This document shows, one piece after another, positions 24,101 to 34,489 of a DNA stretch of 64,000 nucleotides. This DNA is from Pilaira anomala. Lineage: Eukaryota > Mucoromycota > Mucoromycetes > Mucorales > Mucoraceae. Within the stretch, counting starts at the first letter, position 1; each line of letters starts with the position of its first letter. The notes under the pieces were generated by a model that saw only the letters and a list, made by a program, of their open reading frames with translations, ran no database searches and was not told the DNA's origin. The stretch lies in assembly GCA_025716855.1 (NCBI GenBank), contig JAIXMQ010000025.1:310001-374000 (forward strand), written 5' to 3'. The translations under genes and the position numbers were made by a program.

Positions 24101-27100
24101 AGGTAGTTTCATAAAGTTTTTTTTTTATTTTTTTTTTAAAAAAGCTAACTAAATGATTCCGTTACAGGCGTTATTGAACTCGGGGGCTAATGTGTCTACT
24201 ACAAACAACCAACTTCCATCTCTTGTTTTAAAAGCAGTTCAGTTAAAGAAATATGAAATTACGGAGCTTCTTTTGAAATATGGTGCTTCTACAGATGAGG
24301 ATAGCAAATACAGTCGTATGAATGCTGTCATGACCGCTTGTCAGAATAAAGACCTGCAGATGTTGAATATACTGATTACCCACCACGCAGATTTAAATAC
24401 ACCTAGTCTTGTTGAGCGTAAGGATGATATAGGAAAAAAATACACTGTGCTTCTTCATCCTATATTTGCTGCTTCATATCCAAGCTCTTCATTATTAGAG
24501 GTTATGTTGAAGAATAATGTAAATCCAAATGTATATGGCCCCGAATCCAAACCCGAGCATGGCATGTCTTGTTTTATGTATAATGTTGCTATAGCAGCAG
24601 ATGAAAACCTACGTGTAAGATTGAAGTTTCTATGATTAAATACATTCTGTTTTTATTAACATATCGCTCTAGATTCTTCTCAAATACAACATAGATCTTA
24701 ATCTCATTGACCCAAACACTTCCAGAAGCATTTTTTATCAATTTCTGTTTCGAAAGATTAAATATGATGACGAATTTCAGAGTGCTTCTAACGTTAATTA
24801 CAATAATATGCACTTTGAAGATGTAGTTTACAGAACTATGTTACGAAACTTCAAGCCAGAAATTAACGCTGTAGATAAAATAACTGGAATGACCCCACTT
24901 GAATATGCAATTAATGAGAAAAACACGTTCACTGTAGAGGTAATATAAAAATTAAGGAAACATTAAAATATTTCAACTAAATTTTACATGACTATATAGC
25001 AATTATTAACCCTTGGCGCAAACATCAATATTGAAAGCTGCAACAAAACCAATAATCTGCTATTTTCAAGTGCTTTAAACCAATCTTGCCAAAAACTTCC
25101 AGCTATTATTCACGCAATCACTAAAAACAACCTGGACCTTCTCAAGACGATTTTTAAATATGCTCAAGATAAAGTAAATTGGATGTGGCACAATGAAGAA
25201 AAACGTAATGCTTTGTCATTCATTATCGGGGGTATCAATGGTTTCTCTCATGAAAATGTTAATATACTGGAGTTTGTATTTGATCAAATGAAGCCTGCAA
25301 CTTTTAAGAAACTGTTAAAGATGAGAGATATTTATGGTAAATATTTCATAATATATACATTTTTTTTCTGTTTATAAGCTAAAACTTTTTGTTTTGAATA
25401 GGTTTATTACCGACTGATTATGCTTTTCAAAGACGTAATAAGGGACTTTATGAAGCTATCGTTCGACTTGAACCTACTGAGAAAATTGATAGAGAATACC
25501 AAGATATCCATGACAAAGAGCACTACTCTTCAATGGACGTTGACTACATATCTACCCAGACAGTCGACCAAGATGCTGCAATCGAAAGAAGAATTCTTCA
25601 AAAAGAAAAGGATCTCGAAAAGGCCAGAGACCAGTCAGTTTCTATTCAGGAGAAAAATGATACTGTTCAAGTAGACCCATATTCTAATCTGGAAAGAGTT
25701 GGATATGTCGTGTCGGATGAAAACCAACAAGCTTATGATATTTCTCTAATTAAGGTGGAGTTACTTGGATGGGGTGCATATACCAATACATCGTAAGTGA
25801 TACGTATTCATAACCGTAGAAAAAAATACTGACAGTTCTATATAGATTTTACAAAATGAGTATAATTCACAATAAGATCCTTGATATCAATATCTTATGG
25901 ACACGTTGGGGTAGCTATGGTGATGAAGGTCAACATCAAAAGACACCTTATTTAAATTTGGATGAAGCTGTTGCAGAGTTCAAAACAATCTTTAAATCAA
26001 AAACTGGTAACGTTTGGGAAAATCGATCAACATCCTTTTCACAGAAACGAGACCGTTATGGAATTCTGAAGGTTTCTCAACATCCCAGAGACGTAATTTT
26101 AAAGAATTTTAGTTTTTTAAATTCTTCTATTCCTGCTCAGCTACCTTATGAAGTAGTAAACGTCATGAAACTTATATGTAATTACACTTATCTATCAAGA
26201 GTCTATTCTGGCTTTAATGTTGATATGCCACTTGGTCAAGTTTCTCAAAAGACAATCGAAAGTGCCCGTCAAGTACTTGTCGATGTTCAAAACATGCAGA
26301 TCAAACTTACAGAAGCAAAAGCACAATACTCTAACAAATCCAAACTTTTAGAAGCAAGAGGTATTTATATTTACATATATTTATATAAATTATTGTTTAA
26401 ATCTTGGCTTAACCTGTTACTATATCATACAGATTGGGAATTCAAAATTGCCCAAAAATGTCTGGAATATGCTCGCCTTTTACCTCGTAAAGATAGTGGA
26501 AATAGGCCCGTTCGCTCGTTATTAAATAACAATTTAAAGGAGGAATTATCAATGATCGAAGATTTAAGCTACGTTGGTTTTGCTGCAAATGTTATCTTGG
26601 CTGCCAAACATCATATCGAATCAACAAATCCATTGCAATATGCTTATCAGGCCTTAAACTGCTCTTTAAGAAAAATTGAATCTGACACAGCTGAACATCA
26701 ACTGATTGAAAAGTACATACAATCAACCTCTAATGGAAATTACGATTTGGTTCATCTCCTGGGTGTGAATCGTGCTAATGAAGAAAATAGATTTCGTCCG
26801 TTTGAGAAAGAGGAAAATCGAATGCTTTTATGGCATGGATCTCGTATTGGCAACTTTATGGGTATTTTGAAACAAGGTCTTCGTGTTTGTCCACGTACAT
26901 CATCCCTAAATGTAAGCAGAGAAAATAGATTTTCTAAATTATTCATACTAATTTTTTTAATTTAAAAGGGTGCTATGCTTGGTAGCGGTATTTACTTCGC
27001 CGATAATTTTATGAAATCTTTAAACTATTCAATCGATAGCTATGCTTCTCATAAATCTTCTTACAGATTGTTATTACTTTGCGAAGTTGCATTAGGCCCT

Positions 27101-28039
27101 AAATCAGTGCTTTATAACGACATAAACCAAGGAATCGAAACTACTAGTTATGATCATGTTAAAGGTGAAGGCAGCAACATACCAGATCCTGATAACGCCA
27201 TCTATGACAAAAATGGTTTATGTATTCCTGTTGGTCCCTGCATCTCTTACAGTCGCACAGTTACAGAAAATAATAAGCTCGTAGAAGTACCACTTCTTAA
27301 CTATAACGAGTTCGCTGTCCAAGATGAAAACCGTGTCAAGATTCGATATCTTTTAATTTTTCGAGAGTCCACCAATTGTTTCTTATGTTCAAATTCTGAT
27401 ACAAATTTAGAAGCTCTTTATAAACAAGATGTTGAAGATTACAATTATAGCTCATTCAATGTATTCGAGAAAGAAGTAGTAAAAGCCTATTTAACACATC
27501 AAAACCAGTCTCCACAAGACGTATTTGATCATGAATTAAATGATTTTATAAAATCAGAGCTTTACAGTAAGTTTTGCATAAATCTATTATAACTAGTCTA
27601 ATCTTGAACTAATCTTTTTGTTGTAAATAGAACAAAAATGGGAGACACCTCTTGATTTATGCCGCGATAGTAAAGTATGCCATAAATGTACTAAAGAAAT
27701 TGTTGCTATTATGCTGGAAAAGAGATTGACAAGTAAAGGTGCAGATATACCTGGTAAGTTTAAACATAATGGTTTTTATTTTTTTATCCTTATATCGTTT
27801 CTTTTTTAGAATGCCTTCAAAACAAGCCTCATTGCGAGTATGGTAAAGAATGCCTCACTCAATCAAAAATAGAACATGCCAAAAAATATCAACATTGGTT
27901 TAAAAAGAATAATTCTGGGGAAAACAAGGATATACAAGCGACTCTTTCAGATATGGAAGAAGACGAAGACGGAGATGATACTGACGAAACCAATTCTGAA
28001 GATGAAAATGATAGCTATATGGATACAGATGAAGAATAA
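17872..28039 (+). CDS. Giant ankyrin-repeat poly(ADP-ribose) polymerase with WGR, regulatory, catalytic and PBZ-like segments
   Basis: Predicted 2,933 residues from 23 phase-consistent exons: 17872-17928, 17991-18089, 18174-18925, 18987-19302, 19370-20414, 20482-20960, 21025-21270, 21326-21470, 21533-22171, 22228-22761, 22822-23348, 23412-23604, 23664-23690, 23747-24102, 24168-24614, 24673-24939, 25000-25336, 25402-25792, 25846-26360, 26433-26911, 26969-27566, 27631-27753, 27810-28039. Order: basic, nuclear-type N-terminus (SPPRRSLRRIAQK); more than 20 ankyrin units (about residues 375-2190; e.g. TALHYAAYFGH, TPLHHACMNGH, TPIHYAAKHGQ); WGR domain (about 2243-2350; core WTRWGSYGDEG); PARP regulatory domain (MPLGQVSQKTIESA); catalytic domain with H (LLWHGSR, ~2592), Y (GSGIYFAD, ~2626) and E (LNYNEFAV, ~2731), the complete H-Y-E triad of polymer-forming PARPs. 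The C-terminus has a CEYGKEC zinc-finger-like element and an acidic tail. It differs from tankyrase (which lacks WGR and the regulatory domain); the layout resembles nematode PME-5-type PARPs. A role in DNA-damage or chromatin ADP-ribosylation is inferred. Confidence 0.88.
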
Positions 28040-28696
28040 TTATATTTCAAGTTGCAATGGTCTTTTTTATTTGTTTAATAAAAAAATATGTACAATATGA
28101 ATATTTTAAAAGCTCTGTCGCGAGTTTGGGAATGTATAATCTGTTTATGTGTGTTTCAGAGGGAAGAGGGCGTAAAAACTTTGATTTAGAAACAAACAAA
28201 CAATGAGTTACATTCAGTTTAGAATCTGAAGCCATCGCTCGTAATACAAATAGAGTCTATTATATTTGTAGTCAAGAGTTACACAGTCTGTCTAAATATA
28301 TTTTAGACCTTCAAAAGAAAACCGGGAAATAATAAAAACGCATTGTGCACAGAAAATAAGACCAGTTAATTTGCGCCGAATCTAAGCCTACATTAGTAGA
28401 AGCTAGTAAACAAATAAGAGCTTTTTGTAATTGAATACGTTACAGAAAGGGACAAATGAATATGTGATAACTCACCATTACTAAAGCAATGTGAATAATC
28501 GATTTAGTTTTGATTAAAAAACGGCAGAACCATGTAGTCGAATTAAATAGTATCTATTGTTTTATTGACATCCATCTTTGAAAGTAGAGATTTGAAGTCC
28601 ACAAAATATTAAAACACAGGTACAGGTGACTGCATTTCACCAGCAAGACATTTGGGGTTCCAATAGACCTGGTAACTTGGCCCCTTTATAACACGG
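28040..28696. other. Intergenic stretch between PARP and ThrRS genes
   Basis: About 650 bases on the path between two co-oriented genes. Less homopolymer-rich than other gaps. No ORF, tRNA or repeat that I can support. Confidence 0.5.
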
Positions 28697-29438
28697 ATGC
28701 TTCCTCGGCAGTTGAAACGATCTTTACAAGCCAATTCTCGTTCGTATTGACCATACTGATAAATTAATTCAAACTAAACAAATTTTCTTATTTGAAACCT
28801 ATAGGTGCTTTGTTAAATGCTTATGCTATTACAGCACGCTCCTTACACACCTCTAGAGGTTGTTTGAGCAAAGTGTCTAAAGTGAATGGTAAGAAATAAA
28901 ATATGCAATTGATTTAAAAGAATAGTTTTGTAACAATATTATAACTTTCTTAGACGTCTCCAAGACTAATGAACATGATCACCGTGCGATCGGTAAAGCA
29001 CAATCGTTATTTATGACACATGCTGTCAGTCCTGGTTCAATTTTTATGTTACCTCATGGTACTCGTATTGTCCATAAGCTTCAGGAATTTTTACGCTCAG
29101 AGTATTCACGTTATGGATATCAGGAAGTAATGACTCCCTTGATCTATAAAAAGGACCTCTGGGAAACAAGTGGACATTGGCAAAACTATAAGGATGATAT
29201 GTTCATGGTTCAAAGCGGAAGAGAACAAAAATGCGATCATAATCATGGTCATGACCAAGAGATCGATGCCGATGAAGGATTATTCGGCTTAAAACCTATG
29301 AACTGTCCCGGGCATTGTTTGATTTTTGATAGTACACCAAAGTCGTATCGTGATTTACCTATTCGATTAGCGGATTTTAGTCCTCTTCACAGGTAAGAAG
29401 CTTTTATTGAGAAAACTCACTTTTAGTATTCGGCTTAT

Positions 29439-29490
<52 letters not shown>

Positions 29491-30345
29491 AGAAATGAAG
29501 CATCAGGTGCGCTTTCTGGATTGACAAGAGTGCGTCGATTTCATCAGGATGATGCACATATCTTCTGTGCTGAGGAACAAATTGCGTCTGAAATTACTTC
29601 CTGCCTTTCATTTGTCGATCGTGTTTATTCTGCTTTCCAATTCCCTCATTATGACTTAACTCTTTCTACTCGTCCTGAAACACAATTCATGGGTAGTCTT
29701 GATGAATGGACGCATGCCGAAGCAGCTTTAACTCAAGCATTAAATGCTACAGGTAGACCATGGTCAGTTAAGGAAGGAGATGGTGCTTTTTATGGACCCA
29801 AGATTGACATTATGGTAAAGGATTCTAGTGGAAAGTCACATCAAACTGCTACTATCCAACTTGATTTCCAGTTGCCCCAAAGATTTAAACTTAAATATGT
29901 AGATGAAAATGATAATGAACGTACACCTGTCATTGTTCATCGTGCTATTTTAGGTTCAATTGAACGTATGATGGCTATTTTAATCGAACATACTGGAGGT
30001 AAATGGCCTTTTTGGTTAAGTCCTCGCCAAGGTGTAGTTATTCCTGTCTCTACCCAGTTCAGTGAGTATGCTCAAAAGGTAGCCAAAGAGTTATCTTTGG
30101 GACAAAACGAAGAGTCTATCAGCGAACAATACTATGTTGATGTTGACAAATCACCCCGTGATAGATTAAACAAAATGATTCGTCAAGCACAACTTGATCA
30201 ATATAATTTCATTTTTGTAGTAGGACAAAAGGAAATGGATGAAGGTACTGTTAATGTGAGAACAAGAAAAGGAGAAGTTTTAGGAACAATGGGTGTTGAT
30301 CAAGTTCGTAAAATGTTTGCTTCCATGACCTCTAAATTAGAATAG
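28697..30345 (+). CDS. MST1: Mitochondrial threonyl-tRNA synthetase (class II)
   Basis: Charges mitochondrial tRNA(Thr). Exons 28697-28739, 28805-28888, 28954-29392 and 29493-30345 join to 472 residues. The N-terminus (MLPRQLKRSLQANS, then ITARSLHTSR) is Arg/Ser-rich without acids, a mitochondrial presequence. The catalytic core shows the ThrRS zinc ligands in their usual contexts (Cys in LKPMNCPGHC, His in FHQDDAHIFC, His in VIVHRAILGS), motif 2 (RVRRFHQDD) and motif 3 (GSIERMMAILIEH), then an anticodon-binding domain. The TGS and editing domains of cytosolic ThrRS are absent, and the length is near yeast Mst1. Exon 1 uses a weak donor (GTTCGT), chosen because it is the one that keeps phase; this start is the least certain part. 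The third intron carries a 47-base T run just before its acceptor. Confidence 0.9.
29442..29488 (+). repeat. 47-base T run in ThrRS intron 3
   Basis: An uninterrupted T tract immediately before GCAG at the acceptor of intron 29393-29492. It acts as an extreme polypyrimidine tract; its true length may be uncertain because of sequencing slippage. Confidence 0.85.
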
Positions 30346-30698
30346 AAAATAATAATAATAAATGAAGTGTATATATTAATCCTAAACAAAACCCTCGATC
30401 AGATCGTTTTACATTAAGATCCACAATAACCAATATGTATGCCTGTTGCAGAATACAAAAAAAAAAAAAAAAAAAAAAAGATAACGTTATCGAAAACTGT
30501 CAATATAGTATTTTCCTTTGTACTCGATCTATTCCAAATAATATTGATGCCATATCAGTCTTCTATGAAACTCCCATCAATGTTTTAAATCCTAAGATTA
30601 TATAAGCTGACACAGAGATGACAAATAGGTTCAAGAAGCACTTGAAACAAAAGTTAAAGGAGAATAGGTAAGATCCAATAAAGTAAAACTACCAAATG

Positions 30699-30736
<38 letters not shown>

Positions 30737-31166
30737 GCAATAAGACCAAGTGAAAAATAGTCAAGGAAGTAACGACAGGTGCCAATTCAATAGGCTGACA
30801 GAATTTCTTTAGATGAGATAGGAGATAATGTTTCTCTTTCAATATTAAGAGTGAATTCCGCTCATTAAAACAACAGCGCTTAAAATTTTTACAAATCTGA
30901 TTTTCACCTGTTAACCCTTTATTGTAAAAAAAAGAGAAAAAAATGTATTTAGATCAGAGACTACATATAATGTACATGTGTAGGAGAAGAGACTATTTTC
31001 GTGTGACCCTTTTTCTTTTTCTTTTTTGTGTCGTATAGTTATACATATTATCCTGCATTTTAAAAGAGGGGCAGCAAAAAGGGGAACATCAAACAAGATA
31101 TAATCTTTCATTTTTTCTAAAAACCTTTTTGTCTCTCTCTCTCTTTCCTTTATTCTTTGTCATTAA
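30346..31166. other. Intergenic stretch with A-rich runs
   Basis: About 820 bases between ThrRS and the Cys-rich GPI protein. It contains an A20 run near 30459 and an A32 run at 30703-30734. The final 50 bases are CT-rich (TTTGTCTCTCTCTCTTTCC), a typical fungal leader/core promoter. No coding exon seen. Confidence 0.5.
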
Positions 31167-31782
31167 ATGTTTCATCGTCAAATAACTTGGGCTGCTGCAG
31201 TCTTCCTTGTCCTCCAATTTGGTGTTGCTACTGTATCTGCCGTTATTGGTTGTGCAGCAGAAGCAAAGTAAGTTTGTTTTTTTGTTATTTACTAGTAGTT
31301 TATTCAATTGACAATATATATATATATATATATATAGTTTCCAAGCATGTAAGTCTATAGAACAGAGCTTGCTCCAAGGATGTGGTCCAGTTGACTATAG
31401 TTGTCAATGTAATGCCCAGGTACAAATGAAAAAGAAAAATACATATAAACAAATATAAAACAAATATCTAATTTTTTTTATATAGCGTTTGATCCATCAA
31501 TGTTTTAACCTTTGTCCTGAATATAGTATTGACGCAAATGAGCAATCAAGAATTGCAACCGGTATTTGTGCAGCTGTACCTACTACATCTATTGCTCCTT
31601 TGCCTTCATCTCAAGTTGGACCAAGTCAAGTTTCTCCTACTTATACTGCACCTACCACAACAGGATCTACTAGTGCCCCTTCATCCAGTCAGTCAGTTTC
31701 AACCTCTTTTGGAGTTCAAATTACACCAGCTACCACAATCATGTTTTCGGTTTTAATCATGGGTCTCTTGCTTCAATTATAA
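31167..31782 (+). CDS. Small secreted eight-cysteine (CFEM-like) GPI-anchored protein
   Basis: Exons 31167-31267, 31338-31419 and 31486-31782 join in phase to 159 residues. A signal peptide (MFHRQITWAAAVFLVLQFGV, cleavage near VSA) leads into a Cys-rich domain with eight cysteines, including QACKSIEQ, LQGCGPVDYSCQC, IHQCFNLC and TGICAAV, then a Ser/Thr/Pro-rich stalk and a hydrophobic tail (TIMFSVLIMGLLLQL) indicating GPI anchoring. Eight cysteines in about 65 residues recall the CFEM domain, which in ascomycetes can bind heme and act in iron acquisition or in wall structure; the spacing here is only similar, so the domain name is tentative. The first intron contains a (TA)12 array. Confidence 0.72.
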
Positions 31783-32474
31783 AATTGATATTTTTTTCTA
31801 GCTATTTTTACAAACATTAATAATAAATAATATATTCATATTGATTTTTTATTTTCTGTTTTTGGACACTATTTTAAGTATAAGATATAGAAATGAACCA
31901 AGTTGGTTTTATATTTTACAATTAGATAGTACCAAGCTTAATTAATTCTCGATCTTACTAGTTATTACTTTTTTGCCCCCTCATTAAGCAATGGTAACAC
32001 GATAGAATACAGTTTTTTTTTAAATTTTTTATTTCTAAAATGTATAAATACAACATATTAGAGTGACATTTAATTCATGCATTGTGATTATATGTTTATG
32101 TTAACATATAAGAAGAAAATATCAATTTTTCTCTTTTCTTGACAAGTTAACTATAAAAGCAAAAGTTGAAAAAATAAAAAATAAAAATGACGTAAAAGTT
32201 AAATCAAAAGTTTTCAGTGTAAAAAAGAACGACAAAGATGTTATTTTTTTTTTCTGTTTATTCTATTTACAAATCATATGATTTTGCCCTGGGAACTCAA
32301 TCTAAAAGTAGCGAGGGAATTGTCATGAGATCCGAAAAAAAAAAAAAAACGGTGACTTGTAAAAGAACTGGATTCCTGGTAACTTACGGAAAAGTATAAA
32401 ACCTTGATTTTTTTTTAATTTTCTCTTTCTTTTTTTTTTTCAAAAATATTGATATATCTATATTATACAAACAA
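31783..32474. other. Intergenic promoter region
   Basis: About 690 bases with no ORF. A/T runs are common. A TATA box lies near the right end (32395). Confidence 0.5.
32395..32401 (+). promoter_or_regulatory. TATA box of the duplicated-domain protein gene
   Basis: TATAAAA lies 74-80 bases upstream of the ATG at 32475, with a CT/T-rich stretch between, a sensible core promoter layout. Confidence 0.5.
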
Positions 32475-33173
32475 ATGTCTACTTTCTCGCCTCCACAAGA
32501 AAAGCCTGTAATTGATACTTATTATCGCCGTAAAAGCTCAGTTACATTTGATTTACCTTCAGCATCTAATGAAGAACTATTATCACCTTGTACAGGTACA
32601 TCACCTACTGTTGATATCACAGCCCAAGTCGTACCGGATACAATGCTGGTTGCGTTATATGATAGATCAAGTGAAATGAAGGGCTTAATACGTCATAATA
32701 AAACATATTTTATGTCACTAAAGCATCATTTAAATGATAAATGGTCACGTTTTGAAAATACGCTATATTGTGAAAGAAGTAAGATGGGAGATAAAGAATG
32801 GATGAAGCGTATATCAAAGTCATTACAAGGAGCACCACCTTTATTAGAAAAGTTTAAAGAATTGGTTGGTTATTTGGGTGATGATGAAGAAGAAAAAGAA
32901 GAAGAAAAGAAATACTTTTCAAATGTAAATATTGGATTAATTAGAAAACATCCAGAACGTTTATCAAAAGAAGCTTACCCGCAGTTCTTTATTAACTGTA
33001 AAAATTGTATTCGAGGTGAAAAAGAATATGATGAATTCATCAAAAATTTATTTTCAAAAGAATTAACTGATTCACAATGGGAAGCCAAGATTTTTAACGT
33101 ATTAAATCAATATCCAGATTTATTAGAGCAATTACAAGAGATTGTTGCATATGAAACTGAATCGGAATTATAG
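32475..33173 (+). CDS. Unknown protein with an internal ~65-residue duplication
   Basis: Single exon, 232 residues, not recognised as a known family. The first 50 residues are disordered. Two related helical units follow: about residues 70-133 and 156-226. Each starts with LIR, includes a Trp followed by a helix (KEWMKRISKSL; SQWEAKIFNVL), and ends in a near-identical pattern (PPLLEKFKELVGY; PDLLEQLQEIVAY). The pattern P-x-LLE-x(2)-x-E-(L/I)-V-x-Y and the helical spacing are reminiscent of paired amphipathic helix (Sin3-type) modules, but this is only a resemblance. An acidic Glu/Lys linker joins the units. No signal peptide or membrane segment. Its stop codon is 30 bases from the stop of the oppositely oriented gene, so the 3' ends of the two transcripts must overlap. 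Confidence 0.7.
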   Translation: MSTFSPPQEKPVIDTYYRRKSSVTFDLPSASNEELLSPCTGTSPTVDITAQVVPDTMLVALYDRSSEMKGLIRHNKTYFMSLKHHLNDKWSRFENTLYCERSKMGDKEWMKRISKSLQGAPPLLEKFKELVGYLGDDEEEKEEEKKYFSNVNIGLIRKHPERLSKEAYPQFFINCKNCIRGEKEYDEFIKNLFSKELTDSQWEAKIFNVLNQYPDLLEQLQEIVAYETESEL

Positions 33174-33203
33174 TAACACAAATAACTTTTTGATAATAAA
33201 TAA

Positions 33204-34417
33204 TTATGTTTCAATCACGAAATTATTTCCATCTTGTGCAATCATATTCACTTGTAATAGTGCCAGTAAGAGACTTTTTAAGTTGTGTCTGTCCTCTTCT
33301 GCCCATAAAAATTCTTTTGATAACTCTTCTACTGTTACTTTATCATACAAAAGTATCAGTTCAAGTACCCTACCAACGGTTTTACCACTTTTCTGATTTG
33401 CAAATGTTTTATAACATAAATTCTTTACTTGTTCAATCACCACTTTAAATCCTTCTTTTTTATCATCATCTGATATCATCATCTTTTCCTTACGTAATCT
33501 TTGTATATATTTCTTGCATTCTGATTCACATTCTATTGTCCTACCACTACTGACTCCTTTTAATACGTCCAAGAACTCTTGTATTTTCCTGAAATATCCT
33601 CTAAACAATTCAACCAATTCAAAATAATTTTTCGATTCAAGATAATCTTTTTTTCGATTGTGATTAATACTATCGTTACTCTACATATTTCTTTAATGCT
33701 TATAAATATACCTCTTGTATGCGGATTGTCTGATTGTGGTTTAATAATATTAGATATTTCTTTTCTTTTCTCTGTTTGCTTCGTTTTTAAAGCTTCCTCT
33801 GCTTGTAAATCTACTACTACTTGTTTTAACTCCATTCGTTTTTCTTCCAAACCATCGCCTAAATCAATATTTGTTTCTTTACTTAACTCGTCATTCTTAA
33901 CTTTAATTTTTTTAACTTCTTCTGCTCCAGTAGCATTCTTTCCTTCTTCTAATTGAGCCAGATATTCCAGCTGTTTTATCTTATGCTCTAATTCTTTTCT
34001 TCTCTGTACGCTCGATCGTTTTTCTTGAAGAATTGGTACAGTTTTCGGGTTTCGCTTTAGTTGTTGAACAAGTTGAGTTTGTTTTTTTAAAGTTTGATAA
34101 TACTCAACTTCGTCTTGTTTTAATTTATGTAGTGAACCTTGTACTTGAAATAACAATTTTGAGCATTGTGGAAATACCTCGCGTGATGTATTAAGTCTAG
34201 CAGTAGATATATCTGTTTCAGTTACTAATTCGTAAGGTGTGGTATAAGTTGTCAGTTGAGATTGACGGTGCGTTTCCTTATTAACAGAGTTTAATAACTG
34301 CACTGTGGAATTTATAGATTTCAAAGCTTCTGAAATGTTACTTATACACCCACTGAAATTCTCTGATGTAGAAAGTGTTTCGGTCCAAATTTCATTTGAC
34401 TTATATTTTTTACGCAT
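33204..34417 (-). CDS. Spc19-like (DASH/Dam1 complex) coiled-coil protein with extra C-terminal domain
   Basis: Two exons (34417-33712, 33646-33204) join in phase to 382 residues. Residues about 15-125 resemble DASH subunit Spc19: a leading helix (GCISNISEALKSINSTVQLL), then YELVTETDISTAR, matching the conserved ELV-(S/T)-E-x-D element, and a following coiled coil. The DASH ring couples kinetochores to microtubules in fungi (known). Spc19 proteins are usually about 150-200 residues; this one continues with a long charged coiled coil and a globular C-terminus (about 290-382; e.g. KTVGRVLELILLYDKVTVEE, then LLLALLQVNMIAQDG) that looks like a winged-helix fold. The start is the first ATG of the frame; the upstream gene's stop is only 72 bases away. 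The Spc19 assignment is moderate and the C-terminal domain is unassigned. Confidence 0.55.
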
Positions 34418-34489
34418 GTTTTTATTAGAGTGCAAAAAAAAAAAAAAAAAAAAAAAGACTTTTTATTTTCTTCTTCTTTATTCAATGAA

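Noticed and set aside
33579..33956. 125-codon plus-strand frame within the Spc19-like gene
   Set aside because: Opposite strand of a coiled-coil coding exon; Phe/Ser-rich composition typical of the complement of Lys/Glu codons.
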